A DNA stretch of 64,000 bases from Rhabdornis inornatus. Its lineage: Eukaryota; Chordata; Aves; Passeriformes; Rhabdornithidae. Every line of letters starts with the position of its first letter. The first letter of the stretch is position 1. A model generated the notes under the pieces. That model had not been told where the DNA came from and ran no database searches. It worked only from the letters and a program-made list of their open reading frames with translations. Below are positions 38,481-50,094 of this stretch, in pieces. The translations under genes were made by a program, and so were the position numbers. The DNA is taken from contig VWZS01001918.1 of assembly GCA_013397075.1 (NCBI GenBank), positions 1,263,714 to 1,327,713 on the forward strand, given 5' to 3'.

Positions 38481-39447
38481 CTAGTGAAGCATGTCAAAGA
38501 AGTCAGTAGAAAACTAGACCTGAAAGGAGGCTTCAGATCTCATAAAACAGGGTCAAGATTCTAGATTCAGGATTACATTGTACCAAGTTTCATTCATTTT
38601 GCAATTTTTTTTAAAAAAGCATATTACCTTCACATATATATATTTGAGGCAGAAAGATGGGGAAAGGCTGAAAGAAAAGAGAAGGAGAGGGAAGAATGTT
38701 GAAATAGGTAGAAAACCTTTTATTCAGTTTTTCATTTTTTTCCCAAGAAGGTAAAAGATATAATTGTCAATAACAGGCACCCATGTCTGAGTAATGGGGC
38801 ACAGCATATTGTGTTTCGAGGATAAAGAATTAATATAATTTGCACTGCTATAAAACAGTACTAAAAAGTACTATCATACTGGACAATATGTAGCCAGAAA
38901 ACGGATTCTGTGTGAAAACAAAGCATCCACTTTACAATTATTCACGAGCTTCACTCATAAATTAATATCATGTTCTATGTAGTTTCCTATGTAGTTTCCT
39001 CCAAACTTTGTTTCTCATGCCAAAAGTGAAAAATCTTTTCATCCCCACCAGTCCCTAGGGCAACTTGTGGTATGTGTTACATGTCAATCAGGCAAGGATA
39101 ATCTAAATACCAGCAACTGCTTTTTAGGTCCCTTTTTTTTTTCCAGTGGATATGAGCAGAGACTGAGATAGAGAGCACTTCTGTTCTCGGTTGCAAGTGA
39201 GCTGCAGAATCCAGGCTTGCAGGAGTGTGTCACAGGCTCTGCCATGTTCCTCATCCAGTTACCCCTTCACTAAAAGTCTTTTTCCCTGTTGAGATGGGAA
39301 CCTAGTGGGTTGCAGATCTTTCTTCAGACATCCTGCCCTCTTGCAAGTAGCTCCCTGCAAGCAAAGGATGGGCAACCTGGCACTGCTGAGAATGGGGTAC
39401 CTGCACCTCTCTGCCCTATTTGGAAACTACCCATCCAAGAAGTATGG
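38481..39447. other. Non-coding DNA
   Basis: No gene is supported. A purine run lies at 38671-38696. A 13-base direct repeat of CTATGTAGTTTCC-like sequence occurs at about 38975-39001. The 39.15-39.42 kb part is GC-richer without recognisable content. Confidence 0.6.
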
Positions 39448-39516
39448 TGACAAATTCACTCATATTTGCGAAGCCTCACAATAGGTGAGGCTTCGCAAAT
39501 ATGAGTGAATTTGTCA
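39448..39516. repeat. Perfect 32-bp inverted repeat, 5-base spacer
   Basis: The 32 bases at 39448-39479 are, base for base, the reverse complement of 39485-39516. The spacer AATAG (39480-39484) separates the arms. The left arm starts TGACAAATTC and ends GCCTCAC; the right arm starts GTGAGGC and ends GAATTTGTCA. Each arm contains one CpG, and no mismatch has accumulated. Such length and perfection cannot be a chance event and suggest recent formation, active maintenance or an assembly artefact. No transposase, terminal repeat family or target-site duplication is evident. Transcribed RNA would form an uninterrupted hairpin, unlike typical animal microRNA precursors, which have bulges and larger loops. 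Confidence 0.95.
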
Positions 39517-40289
39517 TTTTTACACCCTCAGTAGGTGCAAAAATTCAGGGTAATCCATGAAGACAATTATATGCTGAGGAACCTGAGACAGGAATAATAA
39601 ATCAGACCCTGCAAGACATGGTGCTTTTGCATGCTCACTGTAAAGGTATTCTGTGCCCTTCATTTGGTACGTGTTCTCACCATATACACACAGGTGAGTG
39701 AGTGTGCTGACAAAGAGGTTTCCAGAAAGCTTTTACTGAGGGAAGTATCAGTGCCAGCCAGTGTGAGACACTGAAGACAGACAGCTTCTTCAGTGAAGAC
39801 AGACAGCTTCTTCGGTGATTCAGGTCTCTTCCATCTGTGATTATACTGCACAGAAATGGCACAAAGACAGAACACCCAGTAATCCTGACTGAGGTTCTTC
39901 ATGCAGGATCTGCATTTTCCAGTTCTCTATGTTTTTATCAGTTTGGGTCAGTGATGGGAATTTATCTCCTTTTAATATCCCTCAGCCCTGACTTTGGTAG
40001 TATCTTCTGTATTTCTGCAATAGAAATATTTACTATGCCTGAAAAGGATCAACTGTCTCCATAGCACACTGTTCTAGAAACAGGGAGTCACACACTTCTT
40101 GAAGTAGGAATGCATTTCCAGTCCCTCAACATCACAAGTCCATGAGGCAGGCAATCTGCTCAAAGCTGTGCCTGTCCTTTGTGCCCTATCTGCTTTGAGC
40201 ACACCCAAAGGGCAAAACCGCACTTTTCAGAGCCATTCCCCTAAATAATCCAAGAATCCTGCTTCAGGGCTGAGCAACAGGCCGAGACC
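39517..40289. other. Non-coding spacer with a tandem duplication
   Basis: No gene is supported. This stretch separates the perfect inverted repeat from the CR1 fragment and includes the 22-bp tandem duplication described separately. Open frames on both strands at 39.66-40.06 kb overlap and show no recognisable domain. Confidence 0.6.
39770..39815 (+). repeat. 22-bp tandem duplication
   Basis: The unit GAAGACAGACAGCTTCTTC occurs twice, starting near 39773 and 39795, joined by AGT. The second copy differs by a terminal change (CAGT versus CGGT). It looks like a recent slippage or microduplication event. Confidence 0.85.
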
Positions 40290-41012
40290 AGCACTATGAG
40301 ATTCAATAAGGCAAAGTGCTTGGTCCTGCCCTTGAAGCAGCATTACAGACTGGAGACAGAGGGGCTGGAAAGCTGCACTGCAGAAAAGAAGCTGGGGGTG
40401 CTGGTCAACCTCAGATGAACATGAGCCAGGAGTGTGCCCAGGTGGCCAAGAAAGCCAGTGGCATCCTGGCCTATATGAAAACCAGTGTGGTCAGCAAGAC
40501 TAGGGAAGTGATTGTCCTTGGGCCTCTCACTTAAAGACAGATATTGAGGTGCTGGGGCATGTCCAGAGAAGGGCGAGGGAACTGGTGGAGGGCCTGGAGA
40601 ATAAGTCCTAAGATGAGTGTCTGAAGGAGATGGGAGTGTTTAACCTGGAGAAAAGGAGTCTCAGGAGGGTCCTTGTCACTCTTTACAACTGCCTGAAAGG
40701 AGGGTGTAGCCAGGTGGGGGTCAGCCTCTTCTCCCAGGCAAGTAGCAATCGGACAACAGTAAGTAGCCTCAAGCTGCACCAGGTGAGATTCATGTTGGAC
40801 AGCAGAAAGAATTTCTTCACTGAAGAGGTGGTCAGGCGTTGGAACAGGCTACCCAGGGAAACAGTAGAGTCATCATCCCTGGAAGTGTTCATTAAATGAC
40901 TGGATTTGGCACTAAGTTCTGTGGTTTATTTGGCACAGTGGTGTTTGGTCAGAGGCTGGACTTAATGATCTTGGAGGTCTTTTCCAATCTCAATGTTTCC
41001 ATAGTTCTATGA
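40290..41012 (+). mobile_element. CR1 LINE 3' fragment: end of ORF2 plus 3' UTR
   Basis: The plus strand encodes the C-terminal part of CR1 ORF2 followed by the family's 3' untranslated end. An upstream frame contains NMSQECAQVAKKASGILAYM. A frame at 40630-40899 contains GVFNLEKR, LYNCLKGGCS, SNRTT and RRWNRLPRE (around residues 69-77), which are landmark strings of the CR1 ORF2 tail. Near 40518 the segment that in the family reads like PLYSALVRPHLEY is missing, with a frameshift. An in-frame TAA at 40609-40611 breaks the protein again. The 3' end TGGACTTAATGATCTTGGAG and ATAGTTCTATGA matches the CR1 3' UTR and terminal octamer. The 5' part is truncated, as usual for CR1. The copy is inactive. 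Confidence 0.93.
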
Positions 41013-44000
41013 AATTCCTGGCAGAACTAAAACCTGAACAGTTCTGCACATGCCAGCCTGTGAAAACACCAGTATTGAATACAGGGATAAAGCACCTCTG
41101 TAAACTTGTGGAAACTGAGTGCCTAAAGTGTGAGACAGAAATATGTCAGAAATATGTAAGCATCTCTCTCATCAAAATGTAAATGGCTTCTCTTGGAGGA
41201 GAATTTAGAAAAAATCTGAAAAACAATTGATGATAAGTTCCCTAACAACTGTCTGCTCTATCTACTGAATAAAACAAAGACCTAGTGTATTCAAATAATT
41301 TTATAGTGATCATCTAATTAACTGTGTCATAATTTTTATGCACAGGCAGATGATTGAAATTTTCTTCTGTGCAGCCTTGACCTTAGCATTTTCTATTTTC
41401 TAGGTGCTTCATTTTTAGCTTTTTTTTTTAGTTTGCTGATTGCTGAGTGCATAGTTACAAATATACACTGATGTCAATAAAGATTTTGAAGAAAAATGCA
41501 GAGCTTTCATCAGAACAAAGGAGTGATGCATCTTTAAAGCTTCTGTTTTTAAAAATGTGATTAAGTTGCTCCTTTTTGCAAAAGTGCATTTGGTGCTGTT
41601 GCAAGTATGTGTTTTCCATTTAAGTCTTCTCATACTGAGGTGACACACACAATCAATCTTCCTGGTGACATTGTAGCAAAGCAGAAATTATTGATGCTTA
41701 CTAGCTGCAGGATCATAAATAAGGAAATGGAAATTGATACTTAATTGATAAAGTACTTTCCTTTCCACTTAGTAAGCTTTCTAATTGCTTCATAGGAAGA
41801 CAAATAAAGCTTGTGAATGCCTGTGGATGAACTCATAGAAATACAGGGTAAAAAACCCCAAAACATCAACCAACTTTTCATGTGGTCTTTGTTTTTCAAA
41901 AAAATCCGAAAGGGTCTTTCATGTGTAGTTTCTCTCCTATGCACATTAAGGATAAATTTCAATTATTTGGCTAACCCCTTTTTTATTTAAGTCACTTCTT
42001 TTGTTAGTTTATCCTTTATTATGCAAATGTTTGATGCAAAATAAAAGTGCCACATGTTCATCCTGTTTTGAGCTCTACCAAATACTTGGTAGAGATTAAA
42101 GCTCCCACTCAGGAAATCATTCCTATTGGGACACTTTTCTATTAATGTTAAAAACATGTATATGTTTTGTTTTCCAAGGAGTTGAATTTAAACACATGCT
42201 TTCTTTAAATGACATCCACCACAGAAATACAAGCCTAACTCTGCTACTTGGATTTGACTTTGAAAATCAAGAATGTTAAAGATGAGGGTAGTATCTTTAT
42301 AACAAGTATTTATAATGAACAATCATAGCCAGGTAACTCTAAAAGGGATAGTGTCCTCTGACATCACCAAGGGATGTTTCCACTAAGTCAGTGAACAAAT
42401 CAGCTGATGGGTTGAGCATACTTGTTCCTCAGAGAGCTGCTAGTGCCTTTCATGTGAGAGAGGAAACAGAGCACATGAATGGTGCTGGTCTTTTTCAGAG
42501 TAATTTTTATCAGTGAAGTGCTGCCTGATGCATCTTATCTTCTTTCCTTAATTGTCAACATTTATTCTAACCTAGCTTATTAGGACACAAACAAAGGTTT
42601 ATAGACTAAACTGATTTCCAGCTAACACAGAAATTCAAATATGTGTGTGCATTTCCTATAGAACAAAGCATCCTAGGAAATAAAATCTGAAATAACATCT
42701 AAAAGATCATTACTTCATTACATCTGTAAAAGACTTCACTTCTGTGAAGTCTTCCCCTTCTCTTCCAAGTAGAAATGTAATAGGTAACAAGTACTCATTT
42801 TTGCTGCTCCCTTGTAGATATGCCATGGCAGAAGGTAATTGTTTTTATATCATCTGCCCAAAGAGCATATCTTCATTGAATCAGCAGAAGAATTTTTTTG
42901 TAATTAATATGTTTATCAATCCAAATCTAGCATTATAGGTTGATGACAGAGTATAGACTGGAATATGAAATTTTATTAGTTCAGGAATAACCTTCATTAG
43001 AAAGATTTCATAGACACATAAACCATCAGGAAGCTGTATCATGCAGATCTTATCTGTTGTATAATAAATCAAACAGCTTCCCATTAATTTATATCTTCTA
43101 TAAGTGCCTTTTGTGACATTTCATATATTTTTGGATTGATTTGAAAATTAGGAGACAGTGATAGATTTTTAGTTCTTATCCTTAAGGCAGAGTTAAAATA
43201 TCATAAAATCAAAATTAATTAAAATTTATCATCATGTGCTTCCATTCAGAAAAGTAGCAGGAATTTTAACATAGGCAAGCAATAGCAAAACCCTAATGCA
43301 AAACACTCTGATCATGACACAGATAGTTATAAAATGCAGGAAAGTGTAAATCAGACACAAAGAAAATCTACAGAAGAGTAAAAGATAATAACAGTTTTCA
43401 TGAGAAATTATGATTTCTTAGGAAAAACTAACAGCAAATACTGTGCACTCTTGTCAACTGCACTATTTATTATTTTGGGTTTATTTTGTTATGGAGAAAG
43501 AAGAATTATTTTAGTGAAAGATCTATTTTAGAGAGGAAAAATATAGTCGCTTAATAAAAATGTATATTAGTAGACAGGCACAACTGTAAGCAAGTCACAT
43601 CACAGATATATATGGGTAAGTTTGAAAATGATTTTCTCCTGTGGAAGGTTATTTAAAGTATTAGAAGATTCTCTGAAGCCAAGGGTATTTGCCATCCCTT
43701 TGTCTGCTGGAAAATATGGAGAACTGTCATGTTTAGTTTAACAAGCTATTTCTGGGTAATACAACTTTACTGGCAAAGTTAACAAATTATATTAAGTGCA
43801 GTTCCCGTGTAATATTCTCAGGTGGTAAAAATCATTCTAGTTCTACTACTTTGATAGTACTTCAGTGAACAGCTAGGACTGGAGGCATGAACAAAACGCA
43901 GTTTTACTGGTTATTTCTGGTCTTGTGAGCCTGTGTTTGCCTTACATCAATAAGAAAACTGTTAGCTGCTACTTGGCAGGAGGTTTGTGAAGAGCAGGGA

Positions 44001-45150
44001 TGTAGCTGTGTGCAACCCTACCCCTGACTGTCTGAGAAGATGCAGACCATGAAGCAGCTACAGCAACATTGGCCTCCCCAGGAAGTCAACAAATGCCTAA
44101 GACACAGCATGCATGAGTGATGGCATGTAAACATACCTCTTTCTTTTTCAACCTGGTTATGCTGGTATTTTTGCTAAAGTCACTCAATAAACCAAATTTT
44201 TTATTATCTATTCTATTGATCTTTATACACAGCATGCTGTGATACAGTGTTGTGTGTCTGTATGTATTTTCCAGCATTGAAATTCCCAGTTGGGAAGCAT
44301 TCTGTGTTTCCAATAAAATATTTTTTTATCATCTGTTTTTTTACAGCTTGTAAACTATAGCCTTCCAGTTTTACTTAGGATGCAGCTTGCTGATTGCTCC
44401 TTTACTTTGTGAAATGTTTTAATTGCAGTTATGTGGCAATCAAATGTTCCCATTCAGACACAAGTAGGCCTAAGAAAAACGTCAGAAAATGGTGCTTCTT
44501 TACAGCTTTCACAGGCTGAGTCCCAAATTTATCACTGCCTTTTCTATACTTCAGCATCCTCTAAAGAGCTCTCATCTCAAAATGGAGATAGGACACGGCC
44601 TTGGAATGTACCTTGGATTTGCAGGTAAAATACAATCAATATGGAACAGTATCTCTGAAGACCTGGCACTGTACAATGAATCATTAATTAATTTAGGGTT
44701 AGGGCTGGACCTCTGATCAACACACCAGGAGATGGCTCAAGCTGAGCTCAAGAGTGAGTAAAATACACAAAGACTCTACTGTGTCATTGGATCCTACACT
44801 CTTGTCATTATCTCTGGCAGCAGTTTCTTTCACATTTCAATCATGGGGAAAATTATTATCCCAGGCATAGTAGAGATCCGCTCACAGGTACAGTGATACT
44901 TGCTTGTCATAATTCTTGGTCTGGAATTATCTTCTCTGAGGATGGAAGCAGAAAGGACATTCGGCTCAAAACTAGTCAGAACTTAGCATGACTCACACTG
45001 ACACCATTCCTGATCTTGTGTTCTTATAGGGCCAACACAACACACAGGGCTTTGATCTTGAACATCACTGGTGATGATAGCCTAACCTATTCCTGGAGTA
45101 ACCATTTTGCAGACAAGCCGAATGCTTTAAATCCCCAAATTACACAGTGC
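41013..45150. other. Non-coding AT-rich DNA
   Basis: No gene is supported. Open frames are below 80 codons and overlap on both strands. A partial telomere-like string, TTAGGGTTAGGG, occurs near 44694 but does not extend. No CR1 sequence could be followed upstream of 45151. Confidence 0.6.
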
Positions 45151-45278
45151 AAGAAGCATTTGGACAATACTCTCGGACACATGGTGTGACTCTTGGGAAT
45201 GGTGCAGTGCAGGGCTGGGAGTTGGACTCATCCTTGTGGGTCTCTTGCAATTCAACTTACTCTGCAATTCTGTGATTA
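45151..45278 (+). mobile_element. CR1 LINE 3' end, short fragment
   Basis: The string AAGCATTTGGACAATACTCT, followed by a segment containing CACATGGTGTGACTCTTGG, GGGAGTTGGACTC and TCCTTGTGGGTC and ending ATTCTGTGATT, matches the 3' UTR end of avian CR1 elements, including the terminal ATTCTRTG-type octamer. The family usually reads GGACTCGATGATCC here, and this copy has lost several of those bases. It is a severely 5'-truncated insertion of a different CR1 lineage from the 40.3 kb copy, as the 3' UTRs differ. No coding part remains. Confidence 0.75.
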
Positions 45279-46769
45279 GACTTTCACAAACAGGATTTGT
45301 GTCCTATAATGCTATCCAATATCACATGTAGACTGTTATCTGGAATAGTTTGTGATTTTACCACTTTTGAGAGGTGAAAAAATATTTTCTGGGAATTTGT
45401 TTTGTTTCTGTTTATGAAAACGTCTTTATTTGATTTACAAAAGAACATGAATGTTCTCAAATTAAATGGATATGGGGGGAAAAATCAAGATTTAATGCAT
45501 AAAATTTATTAGTATACTTTTGTTTGGGGACCTTTTGTGCTAGGCACAGTAGGCATAAAGGGTAGCAAAAAAAATCCTTGTTCTGAGAAGTTTATACTCT
45601 AAATAGACAAAAAAGTAAAAGCAGCAGAAAATAGCAAGTATATTCCATCATACCTTTGGAGGATGGAGGCGGGGATGAAAAAAAAGAACTAGGGGGTTAC
45701 CTGGGGCTATGTGAAAAGAATAAAGAAAGAAAGAATATTGAATTTGAGGCAGTTAGAGGAGAAGAGTAGCAAAAGAACCAGGTGAGGATAAACATTGGAT
45801 GCAGAGACTATGAAAAAAGAGGAAAGTCAGACAAAGTAGAAAAACAAGAAAATGGCCAGATTGTAAATAGTCTCCGAATGTAGGAAAGCTCAAACTTTGG
45901 ATGCAGCTACTCTCACTGACTAGTATTTCTGACTCATTTTTTTACCTGAGTGACAAATGATGAGAGGTGAACAGAAGAGGAAAATACTAGTCTCAGTATG
46001 TCAGCCTTAATCCAATGAAATCCTGGAACCATGGAAAAGCAGAAAAAACACCTGGGATCCAAAACCAGACTAAGAACAATCAAACTCTCCCATTTCCTCA
46101 CTGGATAAATAGAGCTAAATTTTCAGAAGCAACTGTAAGTATTCATGTGTAGTTCTTTTCTGTTCTCTGGGTAAAGAAATCCACTATTAATCCTCAGACT
46201 ATATTTGCATATATGACTTACATACATCTTGAATGAAAATGCAGTTTGTATACGGGTTACATAGTCTTCTGAATATGCACCAATTTGGATAAGACAAATT
46301 GCACACCCACAGTTTTAGATACTGCTTAGAGGCACCCTTGAAAGGCACCCTTGATTCAAAAGCTATTAGCTACTCATCTCAAATCTCACAAGTCATGCAG
46401 GATTAGTCCTAGTATTATTAATGCAGAGAACAAAGTGATTGGAGATTCAAAAGTCATTTTAGATGAATTTAGTAAATTTTATAGCAATCTTTTCACATCA
46501 AAGGGTTAAGAGGATAATGGTTATGAATATATTCCTTGATGTTTAAAGGATCCTTCAATTCCACCTGAGGACAGTATAGGTCTGGAATAATCTATTACCC
46601 ATAATCAGATGGAGCATGCAATTTATTTTGGGTGAAATTCTCCTCATCTGCATAATTGGTCTTTATATACAGGAACTTTAAGGAAGGGAAATTCATCTTG
46701 CCTACTTGGAGTCAGGATGCATCATATGGCCCTTTGCAAAAAATCCACAAACATAACCTATTCTGAGAA
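45279..46769. other. Non-coding AT-rich DNA
   Basis: No gene is supported. A 13-base tandem duplication of AGGCACCCTTGA spans 46330-46354. The 45.65-45.85 kb portion is purine-rich. Confidence 0.6.
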
Positions 46770-46802
46770 AAGGGAAGGGAAGGGAAGGGAAGGGAAGGGA
46801 AG
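46770..46802 (+). repeat. (GGGAA)n pentanucleotide repeat, left of gap
   Basis: Six perfect AGGGA/GGGAA units run into the assembly gap. GGG runs every five bases form a potential G-quadruplex and the strand is pure purine. Confidence 0.95.
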
Positions 46803-46968
46803 NNNNNNNNNNNNNNNNNNNNNNNNNNNNNNNNNNNNNNNNNNNNNNNNNNNNNNNNNNNNNNNNNNNNNNNNNNNNNNNNNNNNNNNNNNNNNNNNNN
46901 NNNNNNNNNNNNNNNNNNNNNNNNNNNNNNNNNNNNNNNNNNNNNNNNNNNNNNNNNNNNNNNNNNNN
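46803..46968. other. Assembly gap of 166 N
   Basis: Undetermined bases lie inside a purine pentanucleotide repeat. The true length of the missing sequence is unknown. Any open frame drawn across the gap is meaningless. Confidence 1.
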
Positions 46969-47005
46969 GGAGAGGAGAGGAGAGGAGAGGAGAGGAGAGG
47001 AGAGG
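46969..47005 (+). repeat. (GGAGA)n pentanucleotide repeat, right of gap
   Basis: Seven perfect units of GGAGA/AGAGG follow the gap. The unit differs from the GGGAA on the left side, so the repeat changes motif somewhere inside the gap. Confidence 0.95.
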
Positions 47006-47331
47006 CAAAACTATTCCATCATGATCTACTTTCACCCATCAACATCTAAGATCTATCACACAAAATCAGTGCATTTTCCCCTCAATCTTATCAGTAAAGG
47101 GAGTGTAGATGCTTAAAAACATTGGTACATAATCTTTTAACTAAAAACCTCCAGATCCTTTGCTTATCAATCATTTCAATTTTAAAAACTATGTTTATTT
47201 ATATTCCATGTGTGTTTACATGTCAACTTTGTCTCCGAGTTTTTAAACCAAAAGAGGACTCACCTATTTTGTAATTCCTATTTTAGATATTTAAGTATCA
47301 GACATTTATATCGAAGTATTGAATCACTGTT

Positions 47332-47367
47332 GAGATATATAGATACAGATATAGATAGAAATACATA
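47332..47367 (+). repeat. Degenerate (GATA)n repeat
   Basis: GATATATAGATACAGATATAGATAG is an imperfect GATA/GATATA tract of about 35 bases. Confidence 0.75.
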
Positions 47368-48490
47368 ATTTCCACTTATTAATATAACTGGAAAAATCTC
47401 TTTCTCTGTCTTTTTTAATTTCAGATAATTACATTAAAATTTTAATTGTTTTAATGGTTTGGACAAAATAATTTTTCAGAAGATCCTAAAATCAGACATA
47501 TAGTTAGCAGGCTGAGTTTTACTTAATGCATACTTTTCAGTCCCTTTCCACTACTTTCTTATGGTTCTTTTTCGTACTTTGTACACTAATGTGTGCTTCC
47601 TTGTGTAGCCCACCTGTACCTTGTTTCCAAGCAAACATCTGTGTCTGTGTAAAATTATGTGTAGAGTAATCAATCTACATGTTTCTTCAGTCGGAAAAAA
47701 AGTAATTTGTTCTCTTTCTCCCCTTTTATACTGGTACTTTGGAGAGTGAAGCTATGGTTTTATGTTTTTATGTTTTGCACCCTTATGTATGTGCCACTAC
47801 ATTATGAAAGTGAGCAATTCTAGTATGAAAGGCTAAACATTATGCAGCTCCACACAGATTCCTCAGGACAGAACAGAGAGTGATGACTTCTGGGAACCTT
47901 ATCTGAGAATAGTTATCAAGCCTTATCTGAAAATAAGTTTATAAATAATGAAATCAAAGATCCCAAAGGCATTTACATCCTGGTTTCCAAGGATAAAGGA
48001 TAGGCCCCTAATAAAGAGAGAGAAGTGACAATGCTGGAACACTCCATTTTTGTTTTCCAGCCAGCACAGCAAGCAAGCACATGTGGCCATGTGGATTTTG
48101 TTTAGAACTCCAAAGAAGCCTCTTTTTGAACCACTTCTGTGGTAAATATATGTGATTAATTTCCAGATCAAGTATTTTAATTGCAAGGGAAGGAACAGGA
48201 TGCAGAATGGTAATATCTAAATGAACATGCACAGGTTTTTGAGGAATCCCTGATATGTTTCATCTGTGATGGCTTTAAACAATCTCAGCACTGTCATGGT
48301 CCTAACATGGTCAAGCATGAAAACACACATCTGCTTCACTCATTTTTTTCAACTTTATTGTGGTTTCTTTGCTTTTTGTTTTGTTGCTAGAACATAACGA
48401 TTTTAATTTTCCTGTGTGGCTTTTCAGAATTTTTTGAAATACATGTTTATTAAATTAATATTATTGTCCTTGAATTTATTGTAAAAAAGA

Positions 48491-48542
48491 CACATGTACA
48501 TATATGTATATGTATATACATACATATATGTGTGTATATAAT
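48491..48542 (+). repeat. (TA/TG)n alternating pyrimidine-purine tract
   Basis: About 50 bases of alternating CATA, TATG and TGTG units form an imperfect palindrome centred near 48513. Such tracts are prone to cruciform or unwound structure and to length variation. Confidence 0.8.
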
Positions 48543-50009
48543 ATGAACTTGCACCTTCCATCATCCAAATTTTTAGATGAGTTGATATATTACTTATAGT
48601 CCTTAAAGAATGCTTTCAAAAATCATGTCTCCCAAGAGGAAGCCTGAAAACTGCAGATACTTCCTATTTATATTATTTTTCAACAACCATTTTTTTCCAT
48701 TTGAATTGGGTTGATGAGGAAACAATGCCATTAACTCTCTTGTGCAAAACTTTGCTAGAAGTGAAGCTTCCTTCTCAGTTGGTGTTCCACCACTTCTCAA
48801 AATCATCACTGCATATGGTTAGAGAACAAGAAATGGATTCCTCTGAAGTGTAAGAACATTTCATATCTAGTTCAAAAAAATCCCATCTGCTTGGAGCTTC
48901 CGCTATAGCCCAATTCTCAACAAATTACCTCATTATGTTTGTGTTGAACATAAGTAAAACTCTATGACTACTTACATAGCTGCTGGGAATCATTGGCCAT
49001 GCTGTACAGCACAAATGAGTTTTGCAATGTAACAGCGTTGTAAGTTCAGTGTAGCTGAGCTCCAGCTAATGAATTCAGAGTCTCTGACTCCAAAACAACA
49101 GGAGGACACAAAATAAGGTCAATTTACTTAAAATCCACAGAAGTTACTGTCACTACCACCCCATCAGTCCATTTCCCTGTTCTATTTAAGAAGGGTTTTA
49201 CTTTTCAGCCTTAGGAGATGTCTTCCTGGGCTTTTGTGGTGCCTCGGGCTTTGGTGATTAGGGAAATAATCATCTTGTAAAGTGCTGAAGATAAGGAAAA
49301 TATTTAAATAGTGGTTTACTTCTTTGTTTACCTCTGCAAAAAGCTGAGGGACCAAACAGCTGAGGGAAACACTTTGCAAGCTTTTCAAATTTACAGAGTA
49401 AATTCAACAGAGTTGCCCTGAATGTTATCACTGAGTTTTGTATTCATGTTTGATTCTTTTCCAAATTAGCTCTTCTGTGGGTAAATATATCTTTCTCAGT
49501 TGTACTCCTCAGTCTATGTCCTGAAAGTAGCAAAACTCATGGAGTAGCTTCCAGATATGTAAACCAATTAGCTTACATAGCTACAACAAAATCTCAGTAA
49601 AATAAGTGGTACCCAGCTTAAAAGAATCAGATATTGAATCCAGGTTATATAATATTCCTTGCAACATTGTATGCCAACAATAAAATCTTACATTATTTTA
49701 TGAACAGTTGCATCATTAATCTTGTAGGCTGCAGTGGAAATTTGTAAAGAACTGAAAGCATATTTGGAAACAAAACACTGCAATGGAAAGAAAACCAGCA
49801 CTCTTACCCACACTATCTCAAATTTTCAATTTGCAACCTTTTCACATCTGATTTATTTAGTAACTGAATTAAGATTTGAAGAAAAACAGTGCACACATTA
49901 CTAAATCATTTAGTAGTAATAACGTTTTCACAGTATTTTTTTCAAAATAATAATGAGTACTCAAGTTTTGCATTGTGACAATATCATCAGTTTGAACAAT
50001 TATGTGTAG

Positions 50010-50094
50010 ATTATATATATATACATGTAGAAAAAGATAAAAGAAACATATATCAATAGGTAAGTATACTGATGTGTATTATATATATATATTT
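50010..50094 (+). repeat. Two short (TA)n tracts
   Basis: Two TA dinucleotide runs, at 50010-50026 and 50079-50094, are separated by about 50 bases of AT-rich sequence. Confidence 0.8.

Noticed and set aside
39448..39516. Annotation of the hairpin as a microRNA gene
   Set aside because: The stem is perfectly paired with a 5-base loop, unlike typical animal precursors, and there is no expression evidence.
44690..44712. Telomere-like TTAGGGTTAGGG string
   Set aside because: Only two GGG runs are present with no extension; this length is expected by chance.
46712..47049. Open frames on both strands of about 107-110 codons near 46.9 kb
   Set aside because: Most of their length is undetermined bases in the assembly gap, flanked by simple repeat.
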